Origin: Flavobacteriales bacterium
GTDB taxonomy: Bacteria; Bacteroidota; Bacteroidia; Flavobacteriales_D; Sanyastnellaceae
Direction: 5' to 3'
NCBI GenBank assembly: GCA_018402085.1
Contig: JAGYJM010000002.1
Span: 3,363,501-3,427,500, forward strand
DNA: 64,000 nt
Below the pieces are notes generated by a model. It saw nothing but the letters and a program-made list of their open reading frames with translations. It was not told the DNA's origin and ran no database searches. A program made the position numbers and the translations under genes. Numbering within the stretch: the stretch's first letter is position 1; every line of letters begins with the position of its first letter. Positions 16,845 to 27,252 of this stretch are shown here, piece after piece.

Positions 16845-17041
16845 TATTTTCCAGTTTAAGACACAACAGTTGCGAAATAAGTCAACCAAAACCTTCACAA
16901 GTAGCATTGCTGTGCCGCTTACCTCTACGCGGTGCTCATTGAAAGGTTACACAGGCGGGGAATTTTTTGAAGAAGACCTTTAAAAACGTAACCATTTCAC
17001 GCTCACCCGTATAAACAAGCGTGCCGGCTGCGGTCGGTGGA

Positions 17042-20000
17042 ATGGAAAAACTTATGAAAGCTGCCCTCTTTTTAACTGCGCTCAAGGTAGTGTGCCTTGC
17101 CGCACTCATTAGTCTTGCGTTCACATCGAACGCACAGTTCGATACTCGTTTCTGGATGCCGCCCATCTGGGATACGGGAGGAGGCACACATAATCAGCCA
17201 TCTGAGCTGTTTATTACAACACCTTCGCCCTTTCCTGTTAATGTCAGCATCCGAACGGCTGACGGAACCACATTCACTCTTGACACCACTGTAGTTGCTG
17301 GAAGCCCCCTGCAGGTTCCGCTGACGCCATTATTAGGCCAGACCGATGATGAGAATACCGTCATCACTGATGCCAGCCTTATTGTGACGTCGTCTCAGGC
17401 GATTCAATGTGTGCATAAAATCAGTGGTGTACATAACCAGACCCTTGTGACCTTGAAAGGGCGAAACGGACGAGGTACAGATTTCTGGTGCGGCAGTCAG
17501 GTGCGCAATCAGAATGCAAATTACAACCCGAATGAGTACCATTTCATCTCGGTCATGGCTCTTGAAGATAATACCACCATCAACGTTGAAACGCCGTTCC
17601 CGATGGCAGACGGAAGCGGGGGTAGCCTTGCGAATCCACTTTCGATCACTCTTGACGCTGAAGAGAGCTACCTCATCCGAACCGATAGTCCGGTAGAGCA
17701 CGTAGCCGGGGCACACGTCACTTCAGATAACGAGATTGTCTGCATCTCCGGATCTACACACACCCGCATCGCCGGTGGGTCTGCGGCTGACGGAGGTACT
17801 GACCAACTCGTGCCTGTTGACCTCATGTGGAGCGACTTCGTGGTCGTGAAAGGAGACAATGTTGACCCTTACGACTACGCCATCATTGTTGCCACGGAAG
17901 ACAACACGGATATTTTCATCAACGGAGCAGCCACGCCAGCAGCCACGCTCGATGCCGGTGAGTACTATGATTATACGCTCACAGGTGGCATGGGTGCGCC
18001 TCACTACCTCCGAACCTCGCAGCGCGCTTACTGCTACCACTTTACGGGTGCCTCGCAAGACGATGAGGTTGGGATGTCAGCCATCCCTCAAATGGATTGT
18101 ACCGGTAGCCGATACATCGAATTCTCACTGTTCACACAAAACACCGTGAACCAGACCATGAACCTCATCGTACCTCCGGAAGCAGAGCCTACTCTTGAAG
18201 TCAATGGTACACCCTACGCCAGTGTTCCGGGAGCTATCTTCAATCCGGTACCCGGCTTACCCGGATGGATCGCCGTGGCATTGCCGAACGCGTCATTGCA
18301 GCCAAATAACATCATTACTTCAGAAGGCTTCTTCCACGCGGGCTTTTTGACCGGTAATGCGGGGGCCACGGGTACTTACGGATTCCTTTCCGGGTTTAAT
18401 GATGCCTACGAATTCCTTGACCCGGCCACCTTGTTGCCCACAACCATTTACAACGTAGACACCCTGTGTCCGGGTGAAAGCGTTGACCACTGCCTGCTCG
18501 TATACAGCTGCGCAGACGACCACAATATTATTGAGTTCACAGGCAATGATGGCAACGTCATTGTGACACCGCCAGCCGAGCCATTTGATACCTGTTTTAA
18601 CTACACAGCGCCGTTTAATTATGCTGGCCTCGATACCATTACGTTCACGGTTGAGAACCGCTTCGGTTTTACCGGAAGTGTTGACGTGGTCTTTATGGTC
18701 ACAGATCCTGATACCCCAATTGATGCAGGGCCGCTCCAAGAGCTATGCGCCACCACAGAAGGCTCCCTCTCTGCAGTCAATCCCGATCCTCTTGTGTCGG
18801 GCACATGGTCGGTTCTGGGGGGCGGATCAACCATCACGGATCCTAATAGCCCGACCTCAGGAGTCACCAATCTTGCCCTCGGAACGAACACCTTCTTGTG
18901 GGAGCAGGATTACGGCTGTCAGGTAAACCAGGCGCTCACTCAGATCAATGTCTATGACGGAGCAACTCCTCCGGCAGACGCAGGCCCCGATGCCCAGCTC
19001 TGCTCTGATGCGAATACCTATACGATGCAAGCCAATGACCCGGGGGTAACCGGTACAGGTACCTGGGAAATTACACAGGGAACGGCAACGATCACCAATA
19101 TCAACAATCCAACTGCTCCGGTGACGAACCTCGGAATAGGTGAAAACATCTTCGAATGGAACATCGATAACGGACCTTGTCCGGGGGGCGCAACCGTTGA
19201 TGAAATGAGCATCTTCGTTTATGATGTCAACCACCCGGCAGCCAACGCGGGCACCGATCGCATTTTTTGCTCTGAAGTCACCGAGGTGACCCTCGAGGGT
19301 TCAACGCCTACCTTTCCGGCGCAGGGTCAGTGGACCATCCTTCAGGGCTCAGGTACCATCGTTTTCCCCGGAGCGCCGATTACACAGGTTACGGGTCTCA
19401 CCCCGGGCGAGCATATTTTTGAATGGTCGATTGACAACGGACCCTGCGGTACCTTGAACGATACGGTTACTGTGACGATTTTTGATGACGCCGCAGAAGC
19501 GGCGGATGCCGGAGCTGATGCGGCTTACTGCACCCCTGTCACCAGCCATCAGCTCGCAGCCAACGATCCGGCAGGTCCTGCCACCGGAACCTGGTCGGTC
19601 ATTCAAGGTGATGCTACGTTTTCAGACCTCAACGATCCCAATGCCCTCGCCAGTAACCTCGGTGTGGGTACGAATGTGCTTCGCTGGACCATCGACAATG
19701 GTCCGTGCGGAAACACAGGATCTTTCGACGAGGTGAGCGTCGCGATTTTTGATAATACCGAGCCTCCTGCCAACGCAGGTCCGGATCAGGAGATTTGCGA
19801 GTCTTCTCCGTCTCCTGTTGTTCTCGCCGCAGAAGCGGCGGATGCTCCGGCTGTTGGCTCCTGGACAGTTCTCTCTGGCGGCGGAACAGTCGTGGATCCA
19901 AATGCCCCTAATTCGTTGGTAAGCAACCTGTCTGAAGGAGAAAATGTATTCGAGTGGACCGTCGACAACGGCGCATGCGGCACTCCGACGAGTGATACCG

Positions 20001-23000
20001 TAGTCATCACCGTGTTTAGCGAAACGGTGCCCGCAGCAAACGCCGGTTCGGATGCTTCGTTCTGCACACCAACAAGTACCTACGTGATGCAGGCCGTACC
20101 TGCTGATGCACCCGCGCAAGGTGTGTGGACGCTCCAGTCAGGCACGGGTACGATTGCTGACGTTAACGACCCGAACACGGGCATCTCTGGTCTGGGCGTG
20201 GGAGCGAATGTTTTCCGATGGACCATCGACAACGGACCTTGCGACCCGGCTGCAAGCTTCGATGAGGTGACGATCTTCATTTTCGATGAAAACCAAAATG
20301 TAGCCAATGCCGGGATCGATCAGGAATTCTGCCAGAGCGCAGTATTGCCCGCAGAAGCAAATCTTAGTGCAAATGCACCCATCTTCCCGGCAACGGGCAC
20401 GTGGTCCTTCGTTCAAGGATCAGGAACCCTCTCTGACCCCAACGATCCCAACGCGATGCTTACGGGCATGGTTATTGGAGAGAACATCCTCGAATGGACT
20501 ATAGATAACGGCTCTTGTGAACCGTCTGCTAGCAGCGATCAGGTCAGTATTTTCGTTTACGATGCGAACCAACCGGCCGCAGATGCGGGGCCTGACCAGG
20601 ACGTGTGCAGCGACAACGCATCCGCCGCTTTTGCGGCGAACCCGGCCACGGCACCCGCCACAGGCACATGGACACTCGTGTCTGGAAGCGGGCTTATCTC
20701 AGATGTGAACGATCCCAACGCTACCGTCAGCGGTCTAGGCCTCGGAGCGAATGTCTTTGAATGGACCATCGACAACGGCGCTTGTCCGGATGCCGTGACC
20801 ACCGACACGATGGTGATCACCGTATTTGAAGGAGCGGTTTCACCGGCAGACGCAGGGTCTGATCAATCGATCTGCTCAACGCAGTCAACAGTTACACTCG
20901 ACGGCAACAACCCGATTGCTCCGGCAAGTGGCGAGTGGACCGTTATCAGCGGCAGCGGAACATTCGCCAATGCGAGCAACCCCAACAGCACCGTCAGCGG
21001 CTTGAGTGTGGGGGAAAACATTTTTGAATGGACCGTCGACAATGGTGCCTGTTCAGGGTTTACCAGCGACCAGGTTAGCATCTTCGTCTTTGACGAGAAT
21101 TTACCGGCGGCCAATGCAGGTGCTGATCAAGAGCTTTGCCTGCCCCAAACCAGTACCAGCCTCGAGGCTGTGTCACCGTTATTCCCGGCCACCGGAGAGT
21201 GGACGGTCATAAGCGGTTCGGGAACTTTCGCAGATGCAGCGAATCCTGAGACGGCGGTAAGCAACTTGTCAGTAGGAGCAAATGTCTTCCAATGGACCCA
21301 AATCAATGCACCTTGCGCACCAGCGACCACTAGTGATCAGGTCACCATCTTCGTGTTCGACGACGGACAGGTCGCAGACGCCGGAGATGACGCAACACGC
21401 TGCCTCCCGGTGAACTCAATAACCCTTAATGGTAACGCGCCGATCTCACCGGCCACCGGTGTCTGGACGCTTGTATCGGGCTCCGGAAACATTGTAAACC
21501 CGATGAATCCAAATAGCCAGGTGACCGGAATGGGAATTGGTGAAAACGTATTTGAGTGGACGATCTCGAATGGCCCTTGTGGAGCCCAGCCGCTCACGGA
21601 TACCGTGACGATCACGATTTTCGATGACCAGCAGGCAGATGCTGACGCAGGGGAGGATATCGAAATCTGTACCCCACAAACCAGCGCTGCGATGGTTGCA
21701 AATGCGGCTGCGTTCCCCGCAACCGGTTCCTGGACGCTTGTTTCAGGAAGTGCAGTAATTGAGGATCCTGCTAACCCGAACACGGTTGTCAGCGGTTTGA
21801 GCGTAGGCATTGTGGTGCTTGAATGGGCCATTTCGAACGGACCTTGTTCGCCGGCCTCCACGAGTGATCAGGTGACCATTGAGGTCTTAGATAGTGGAGC
21901 TGCCACAGCAGATGCGGGCTCCGATCAGGAGCTGTGCTTGCCGATTGCCTCAGCCACGATGGCTGCTAACAGTCCGGTGGCCCCGGCCACAGGTCAGTGG
22001 ATCCTTATCTCAGGATCGGGAAGCATCGTGAACCCTACAAGTCCGACCACCACGATCAACGGACTTTCAGTTGGTGAGAATGTGTTTGAATGGAGCATTG
22101 ACAATGGCTCATGTGGCGGTGTGAGTACAGACACAGTGGTCATTACGGTGTTCTCAAACAACTCACCGAACGCAAATGCAGGCCCTGATCAAAACCTCTG
22201 TACCCCGGATAATGCAACCTTCCTGGAAGCGAATAATCCGATATTCCCCGCAACGGGAAACTGGACCCTCGTTTCAGGCACCGGAAGCATTGTGGATCCG
22301 GCAGCCCCGAACACGGAAGTGACCGGACTTGGGATTGGCGAGAATATCTTCGAGTGGACCATCAGCAACGGGCCTTGCGGCAATGCGACTACCAGCAACC
22401 AGGTGAGCATCTTCGTTTTTGACGGTGGGGCTCCACAAGCTGACGCAGGTGTTGATCAGATCCTTTGCACTCCGGCCAACAGCACGAATATGGCTGCCGA
22501 GGCCCCGGTACCTCCGGGTGAGGGGACGTGGTCGCTCTTCGCAGGAAGCGGAACCATCGCTGATGCTGCTGATCCGAATACGGCCATCAACGGGTTGTCA
22601 ACCGGAGTGAATACGTTTGTCTGGACGCTCGATTACGCCACTTGCGGCGTGCAGGTGGATACCGTAAACATTATCGTGTACGACAGCTCACTGCCGGCAG
22701 CCAATGCCGGCGCCGATCTGGAGTTTTGTACGCCGGTGGAATCAACCAATCTGAACGCTACGGCCGTAAGCACTCCTGCAACGGGAAGCTGGACGGTATT
22801 CGCGGGTGGCGGAGACATTGCCAACCCTTCTGATCCCGGTGCACTTGTATCCAACCTGACGATTGGTGAAAACATCTTCGTCTGGACGGTCGATAACGGC
22901 AATTGCCTTGATGAAGCAGACCGCACAGATACCGTGAGTGTCTTCATTTACGATGCTTCGCTTCCGTCAGCAAACGCTGGAGAGGATCAGGAGTTGTGCA

Positions 23001-26000
23001 CCCCTGACCAGTCAACCATGCTTGAAGGTAGTCTGCTCAACGGGCCAGCGACCGGGGTATGGACCCTCGTCAGCGGCAGTGGAGCTATTGCAGACCCATC
23101 GAACCCGAACAGCGCGGTGAGCAGCCTGTCGGTGGGTGAAAACATTTTCGAGTGGACCGTCGACAACGGAGCGTGTCCGGATGGCGTCACGAGTGATCAG
23201 GTCAGCATCTTCGTCTTTGACCAGAACCAGCCCGCAGCAAATGCAGGTCCGAACCAGGAGTTCTGCACACCACTGTCAACGGTAACCTTGAACGGAAATA
23301 CGGCAATCTTCCCGGCCGAAGGCACCTGGACCTTGATTTCCGGTTCCGGAACGCCACAGGATCCAAATAGCCCGAATAGCGTAGTGACAGATCTGAGTGT
23401 TGGAGAGAACATCTTCCGCTGGAGAATTGACAACGGCCCGTGTGGTAGCTTCACTCAGGATTTTGTGAGCATCTTCGTGTACGACCAGTTCAATGACCAG
23501 GCAAATGCGGGCGACGACATCGAACTGTGCTCGCCAGACCTCAGTGTCAACCTCGCAGGCAATGAACCACAATTCCCGGCAGGGGGCACCTGGACGCTCT
23601 TTAGCGGTTCGGCGACGATTGTAGAGCCTACGAACCCGAATACTCTTGTTTCTGACTTGAACATCGGAGAACACATCTTTGTATGGACCACAGATAACGG
23701 TTCTTGTGCAGATGCAGTCACTTCTGACACAGTAAGTGTGTTTGTTTTTGACCCTGCAGAACCAGCAGCCAATGCCGGGGAAGACCAGCAGCTTTGTACG
23801 CCAAACACCTCAACGAACCTTGAAGGCAATGCTCCGGCATTTCCCGCAGCCGGTACATGGACGCTTGTCAGCGGTTCAGGAGTCATTGCTGACCCGGTTG
23901 ATCCGAACACAGCAGTAACTGACCTGGCAATAGGGGAGAACGTGTTTGAATGGTCAGTCTACAACGGTTCTTGTGCAGGAAGCGGCTCATCAGACCTCGT
24001 GACGATTGTCGTATTTGATGAAAGTCAGGCTGCGGCTGATGCCGGACCTGACCAGCAGCTCTGCACACCACAGCGCAGTACGACATTGGCCGCCAATGAC
24101 GTCACGGCTCCCGCTACCGGTGAGTGGACGCTCATTGAAGGGTTTGGGGTGATCGTTGACGAAAGCAACCCAAATACCATCGTAGGTGATCTCGAACCGG
24201 GCGACAACATATTCGTCTGGACTGTCAGCAATGGTATATGTGGCGAAGCGACGACCGATACCGTTGTAATTTCGGTCTTTGAGTTTGACGCTCAAGAGGC
24301 ACTTGCAGGTCCTGACCAGGAGCTTTGTCTCCCGGAGACCTCAGCCGAGCTCGCTGCAAACCCGACAACAGGCGCTGCAGAAGGGTTCTGGAGCGTGGTT
24401 CAGGGAAGCGGCACCTTCTCAGAGGAGAACGATCCTTTCGCAACCGTAAGCGGGCTTGAAGTAGGCGAAAACATCTTCGAGTGGAGCATCGATAACGGAC
24501 CGTGCGGAAACAGCACCGATCAGGTGTCTATCTTCGTATTCGACCCGGATGCCGCTGTGGCTGATGCCGGTGAGGATCAGTCATACTGCACACCGGTGAG
24601 TACTACGCTCCTCAATGGAAACACCCCCGACAACCCGGGTGTGGGCACCTGGACCTTGGTCTCCGGTGAGGGAACCATCAATAACCCAAATAATCCGAAT
24701 ACGGCGCTTAGTGGTCTCACGATTGGCGAGAACGTATTCGTATGGAGCATTGATAATGGTCCGTGCGCACCTGCAACCACCGACACGGTTTCGGTGTTCA
24801 TCTACGATGAAAACCACCCGGCAGCAAATGCGGGCGATGATCAGGAATTGTGCTTGCCGGTGAGTACAACCACCCTCAGCGCAAGCGTGCCGATCTTCCC
24901 GGCGACCGGCGAATGGGCGCTCGTCAGCGGAAGTGGAACCTTGAGTGATGCGTCTGATCCGAACGCGATCGTCAGTGGACTTGAACTTGGCGTTAACACT
25001 TTCGTATGGACGATCAACAATGGCCCTTGCGATGAGGCGATTACTACTGACACCCTTGAAATATTTGTGTTTGAAGAAGATATCGCTGCGGCTACTGCAG
25101 GAGCTGACCAGTTCTTCTGCTCTCCGGTCAGCAGTACGACCCTTGAGGGTAGCACACCTGCTGCGCCGAATACCGGCCAGTGGGAGCTCGTGAGCGGCGA
25201 AGCGGTGATTCAGGATCCGTTTAGTCCGCAGACCGAAGTAAACGCACTGACTGTTGGTAGTCACACCTTCGCATGGACCATCTACAACGGTCCGTGTGAG
25301 CAGGCACTGGCGAGCGACACCGTCATGGTATTCATCTTTGACGAGAACCAGGCGCCTGCGGATGCCGGTGATGACCAGGAACTCTGCTTACCACTCAACA
25401 GCACCGTGCTGGAGGGTAATATACCGATCTTCCCAGCCGCAGGCAACTGGCAGCTCATTGAGGGAGAGGCGAACATCGCGAACCCGTCTTCTCCAATAAC
25501 CGGTGTGACAAACCTCGGTACGGGCATCAATACGTTTGTCTGGACCATCAGCAATGGTTCGTGTGAAGACGCAATGACCACCGATACGGTGAGTGTACTT
25601 GTCTTCAGTGAAGACGCCGCTCTTGCAGACGCAGGGCCGGATCTTGAAATCTGCACTCCGGAGAGCCAGGTGACCCTGCAGGCCGCCACGCCTGACGTGC
25701 CTACAACCGGCACCTGGACCATTATCGACGGTGACGGATCGCTGAGTGATGTGAACGACCCGAACGCGGTGTACAGCGGACTGACGGTCGGAGAACACGT
25801 GCTTCAGTGGAGTGTGTACAACGGTCCTTGCAACACGAACAACAGTTTTGATGTTGTGGCGGTGACCGTATTCGACGCGGATTCTCCGATTGCTGAGGCC
25901 GGCAACGATATTGAGCTGTGCTCCCCAGATCAAGAAGCAAGCCTTTTAGCTACGGCTCCGATATTCCCTGCCTCTGGCACCTGGAACGTAATTCAGGGCA

Positions 26001-27244
26001 GTGCTTCGATCAGCGACGTGCAAGATCCTCAAGCGGTAGTGACCGACTTGGAGATCGGCGTGACGGTGCTGCAATGGACCGTGAGCAATGGTCCTTGCGA
26101 AGACGCTAGTGTTGACACGGTAGTGATTACAGTGTTTGACCCAAGCTCTCCTGATGCAATGGCAGGAGCAGACCAGGAGTTCTGTACGCCATTTGGAGGA
26201 GCGGCGCTTGAAGGCAACACGCCTGCTGAACCTGCCACCGGAACCTGGACGCTCATTTCAGGCGCAGCAAGCATTACCAATCCAGAGGTGCCGAATACCA
26301 CTGTGTTTGATCTCGGTCTCGGCGAGAATGTCTTCGTGTGGAGCATCTACAATGGCCCCTGCGCCAACGGCCTGACCACCGACACCGTTTCCATCTTTGT
26401 CAACGACCTCTCGGTTGCTGCGGCGGATGCCGGACCGGATATCGAACTCTGCGGGCTTCAGGACGAAATCCAGATGCAGGGCAGCGAAACCATCGGTAAT
26501 ACTGCCACCGGAGAGTGGACCATTCTTCAGGGCGGAGGTGACTTCGAAAACGTCAACAATGAGTTCAGTTACGTGCAGAATGTACCACTTGGCGTAAGCC
26601 GGTACGTATGGACTGTCGACAACGGTGAATGTGGTATTTCATCAGACACCGTTCGTGTAACGCTCTTTGACCCGAACCTTCCTGCCGCGTATGCAGGGGA
26701 AGATGCGGAAATATGCGAAGACGACTTCATCATCTTCAACCTCCAGGGATCGGAGGTGTTCCCTCCTGCTTCAGGGCAGTGGGAAGTGCTTCAGGGGCCG
26801 GTAGATATCGATTCTTATGGCAACCCCAACGCTACCGTCTGGAGCCTTGGAGAGATTGATGGTCCGTTTGAATCGATCACCAACGAGCTTATCTGGACCA
26901 TTGACAACGGCGTGTGTGGCACGACTGCTGACACGGTAACGTACGTATTAAACGATTGCCTGTCGGTTGATGTGCCCGACGCCTTCTCGCCCAACGACGA
27001 TGGCTGGAACGATGCATTTGAGATTCCGAACATCGACAGCTACCCGAACAACAACATCAAGATTTTCAATAGGTGGGGCGCATTGGTTTACGAAGCCGCG
27101 CCTTACCAGAATCAGTGGCGTGGGCGTTCGCAACACCCGGCTACCCTCGGCGAAGAATTGCCGGTGGGCACGTATTACTTCATCCTTGATCTCGGTGAAG
27201 AGGGGCGTAAGCCGATCACCGGATATATCTTCCTTAAACGCTAA
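17042..27244 (+). CDS. Giant T9SS surface protein with 31 tandem Ig/PKD-like repeats
   Basis: About 3400 residues. ATG 17042 (or 17054) gives a signal peptide ending FTSNAQ; the frame opens at 17021. Residues ~30-450 form an IgGFc-binding-like N-terminal domain (FWCGSQVRN, ITSEGFFHAGF). From about residue 560 to 3305 come 31 tandem repeats of ~88 residues built on ATGTWTLVSGSG, DPNDPNT, LSVGENVFEWTIDNGPC and ANAGPDQELCTP, each with a likely disulfide pair. The last ~95 residues are the type B CTD (PDAFSPNDDGWNDAFEI, IFNRWGALVYEA, ITGYIFLKR). The role is probably a long adhesin or gliding filament exported by the type IX system, like SprB. SprF-like and PorE-like partners follow at once. Two short palindromes at 19489 and 19825 and one at 20618 are embedded in its codons. 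Confidence 0.93.
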   Translation: MEKLMKAALFLTALKVVCLAALISLAFTSNAQFDTRFWMPPIWDTGGGTHNQPSELFITTPSPFPVNVSIRTADGTTFTLDTTVVAGSPLQVPLTPLLGQTDDENTVITDASLIVTSSQAIQCVHKISGVHNQTLVTLKGRNGRGTDFWCGSQVRNQNANYNPNEYHFISVMALEDNTTINVETPFPMADGSGGSLANPLSITLDAEESYLIRTDSPVEHVAGAHVTSDNEIVCISGSTHTRIAGGSAADGGTDQLVPVDLMWSDFVVVKGDNVDPYDYAIIVATEDNTDIFINGAATPAATLDAGEYYDYTLTGGMGAPHYLRTSQRAYCYHFTGASQDDEVGMSAIPQMDCTGSRYIEFSLFTQNTVNQTMNLIVPPEAEPTLEVNGTPYASVPGAIFNPVPGLPGWIAVALPNASLQPNNIITSEGFFHAGFLTGNAGATGTYGFLSGFNDAYEFLDPATLLPTTIYNVDTLCPGESVDHCLLVYSCADDHNIIEFTGNDGNVIVTPPAEPFDTCFNYTAPFNYAGLDTITFTVENRFGFTGSVDVVFMVTDPDTPIDAGPLQELCATTEGSLSAVNPDPLVSGTWSVLGGGSTITDPNSPTSGVTNLALGTNTFLWEQDYGCQVNQALTQINVYDGATPPADAGPDAQLCSDANTYTMQANDPGVTGTGTWEITQGTATITNINNPTAPVTNLGIGENIFEWNIDNGPCPGGATVDEMSIFVYDVNHPAANAGTDRIFCSEVTEVTLEGSTPTFPAQGQWTILQGSGTIVFPGAPITQVTGLTPGEHIFEWSIDNGPCGTLNDTVTVTIFDDAAEAADAGADAAYCTPVTSHQLAANDPAGPATGTWSVIQGDATFSDLNDPNALASNLGVGTNVLRWTIDNGPCGNTGSFDEVSVAIFDNTEPPANAGPDQEICESSPSPVVLAAEAADAPAVGSWTVLSGGGTVVDPNAPNSLVSNLSEGENVFEWTVDNGACGTPTSDTVVITVFSETVPAANAGSDASFCTPTSTYVMQAVPADAPAQGVWTLQSGTGTIADVNDPNTGISGLGVGANVFRWTIDNGPCDPAASFDEVTIFIFDENQNVANAGIDQEFCQSAVLPAEANLSANAPIFPATGTWSFVQGSGTLSDPNDPNAMLTGMVIGENILEWTIDNGSCEPSASSDQVSIFVYDANQPAADAGPDQDVCSDNASAAFAANPATAPATGTWTLVSGSGLISDVNDPNATVSGLGLGANVFEWTIDNGACPDAVTTDTMVITVFEGAVSPADAGSDQSICSTQSTVTLDGNNPIAPASGEWTVISGSGTFANASNPNSTVSGLSVGENIFEWTVDNGACSGFTSDQVSIFVFDENLPAANAGADQELCLPQTSTSLEAVSPLFPATGEWTVISGSGTFADAANPETAVSNLSVGANVFQWTQINAPCAPATTSDQVTIFVFDDGQVADAGDDATRCLPVNSITLNGNAPISPATGVWTLVSGSGNIVNPMNPNSQVTGMGIGENVFEWTISNGPCGAQPLTDTVTITIFDDQQADADAGEDIEICTPQTSAAMVANAAAFPATGSWTLVSGSAVIEDPANPNTVVSGLSVGIVVLEWAISNGPCSPASTSDQVTIEVLDSGAATADAGSDQELCLPIASATMAANSPVAPATGQWILISGSGSIVNPTSPTTTINGLSVGENVFEWSIDNGSCGGVSTDTVVITVFSNNSPNANAGPDQNLCTPDNATFLEANNPIFPATGNWTLVSGTGSIVDPAAPNTEVTGLGIGENIFEWTISNGPCGNATTSNQVSIFVFDGGAPQADAGVDQILCTPANSTNMAAEAPVPPGEGTWSLFAGSGTIADAADPNTAINGLSTGVNTFVWTLDYATCGVQVDTVNIIVYDSSLPAANAGADLEFCTPVESTNLNATAVSTPATGSWTVFAGGGDIANPSDPGALVSNLTIGENIFVWTVDNGNCLDEADRTDTVSVFIYDASLPSANAGEDQELCTPDQSTMLEGSLLNGPATGVWTLVSGSGAIADPSNPNSAVSSLSVGENIFEWTVDNGACPDGVTSDQVSIFVFDQNQPAANAGPNQEFCTPLSTVTLNGNTAIFPAEGTWTLISGSGTPQDPNSPNSVVTDLSVGENIFRWRIDNGPCGSFTQDFVSIFVYDQFNDQANAGDDIELCSPDLSVNLAGNEPQFPAGGTWTLFSGSATIVEPTNPNTLVSDLNIGEHIFVWTTDNGSCADAVTSDTVSVFVFDPAEPAANAGEDQQLCTPNTSTNLEGNAPAFPAAGTWTLVSGSGVIADPVDPNTAVTDLAIGENVFEWSVYNGSCAGSGSSDLVTIVVFDESQAAADAGPDQQLCTPQRSTTLAANDVTAPATGEWTLIEGFGVIVDESNPNTIVGDLEPGDNIFVWTVSNGICGEATTDTVVISVFEFDAQEALAGPDQELCLPETSAELAANPTTGAAEGFWSVVQGSGTFSEENDPFATVSGLEVGENIFEWSIDNGPCGNSTDQVSIFVFDPDAAVADAGEDQSYCTPVSTTLLNGNTPDNPGVGTWTLVSGEGTINNPNNPNTALSGLTIGENVFVWSIDNGPCAPATTDTVSVFIYDENHPAANAGDDQELCLPVSTTTLSASVPIFPATGEWALVSGSGTLSDASDPNAIVSGLELGVNTFVWTINNGPCDEAITTDTLEIFVFEEDIAAATAGADQFFCSPVSSTTLEGSTPAAPNTGQWELVSGEAVIQDPFSPQTEVNALTVGSHTFAWTIYNGPCEQALASDTVMVFIFDENQAPADAGDDQELCLPLNSTVLEGNIPIFPAAGNWQLIEGEANIANPSSPITGVTNLGTGINTFVWTISNGSCEDAMTTDTVSVLVFSEDAALADAGPDLEICTPESQVTLQAATPDVPTTGTWTIIDGDGSLSDVNDPNAVYSGLTVGEHVLQWSVYNGPCNTNNSFDVVAVTVFDADSPIAEAGNDIELCSPDQEASLLATAPIFPASGTWNVIQGSASISDVQDPQAVVTDLEIGVTVLQWTVSNGPCEDASVDTVVITVFDPSSPDAMAGADQEFCTPFGGAALEGNTPAEPATGTWTLISGAASITNPEVPNTTVFDLGLGENVFVWSIYNGPCANGLTTDTVSIFVNDLSVAAADAGPDIELCGLQDEIQMQGSETIGNTATGEWTILQGGGDFENVNNEFSYVQNVPLGVSRYVWTVDNGECGISSDTVRVTLFDPNLPAAYAGEDAEICEDDFIIFNLQGSEVFPPASGQWEVLQGPVDIDSYGNPNATVWSLGEIDGPFESITNELIWTIDNGVCGTTADTVTYVLNDCLSVDVPDAFSPNDDGWNDAFEIPNIDSYPNNNIKIFNRWGALVYEAAPYQNQWRGRSQHPATLGEELPVGTYYFILDLGEEGRKPITGYIFLKR
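19489..19509 (-). repeat. Palindromic element, stem CGCCGC (in adhesin gene)
   Basis: Canonical geometry on the minus strand: flank GCATC, stem CGCCGC, loop TTCT, return GCGGCG. It encodes AAEAADA and sits at a repeat boundary without lengthening the protein. The 21 nt are identical to the copies at 19825 and 31321. Confidence 0.85.
19825..19845 (-). repeat. Palindromic element, stem CGCCGC (in adhesin gene)
   Basis: Same 21 nt as the copy at 19489, in a different position within its protein repeat. It encodes LAAEAADAP. Confidence 0.85.
20618..20638 (+). repeat. Palindromic element, stem CGCCGC, opposite orientation (in adhesin gene)
   Basis: Flank GCATC, stem CGCCGC, loop TTTT, return GCGGCG, now on the coding strand, where it encodes ASAAFAA. 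Protein length is unchanged relative to neighbouring repeats. Confidence 0.85.
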
Positions 27245-27252
27245 ACAGGCCT

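Larger units (their letters stand above)
18721..26958 (+). repeat. Array of 31 tandem ~265-bp coding repeats
   Basis: I counted 31 occurrences of the repeat core (tryptophan after ATG/AEG..., then WTIDNG-type end). The middle units (about 5-29) are most alike, while units 1-4 and 30-31 are more divergent, the pattern expected when unequal recombination keeps homogenising the centre. This makes the copy number likely to vary between strains and prone to assembly collapse. Confidence 0.9.

Noticed and set aside
18721-26958. Regular ~265-bp periodicity considered as a CRISPR or satellite array
   Set aside because: One uninterrupted reading frame with protein-level conservation; unit length and lack of short identical repeats exclude CRISPR.
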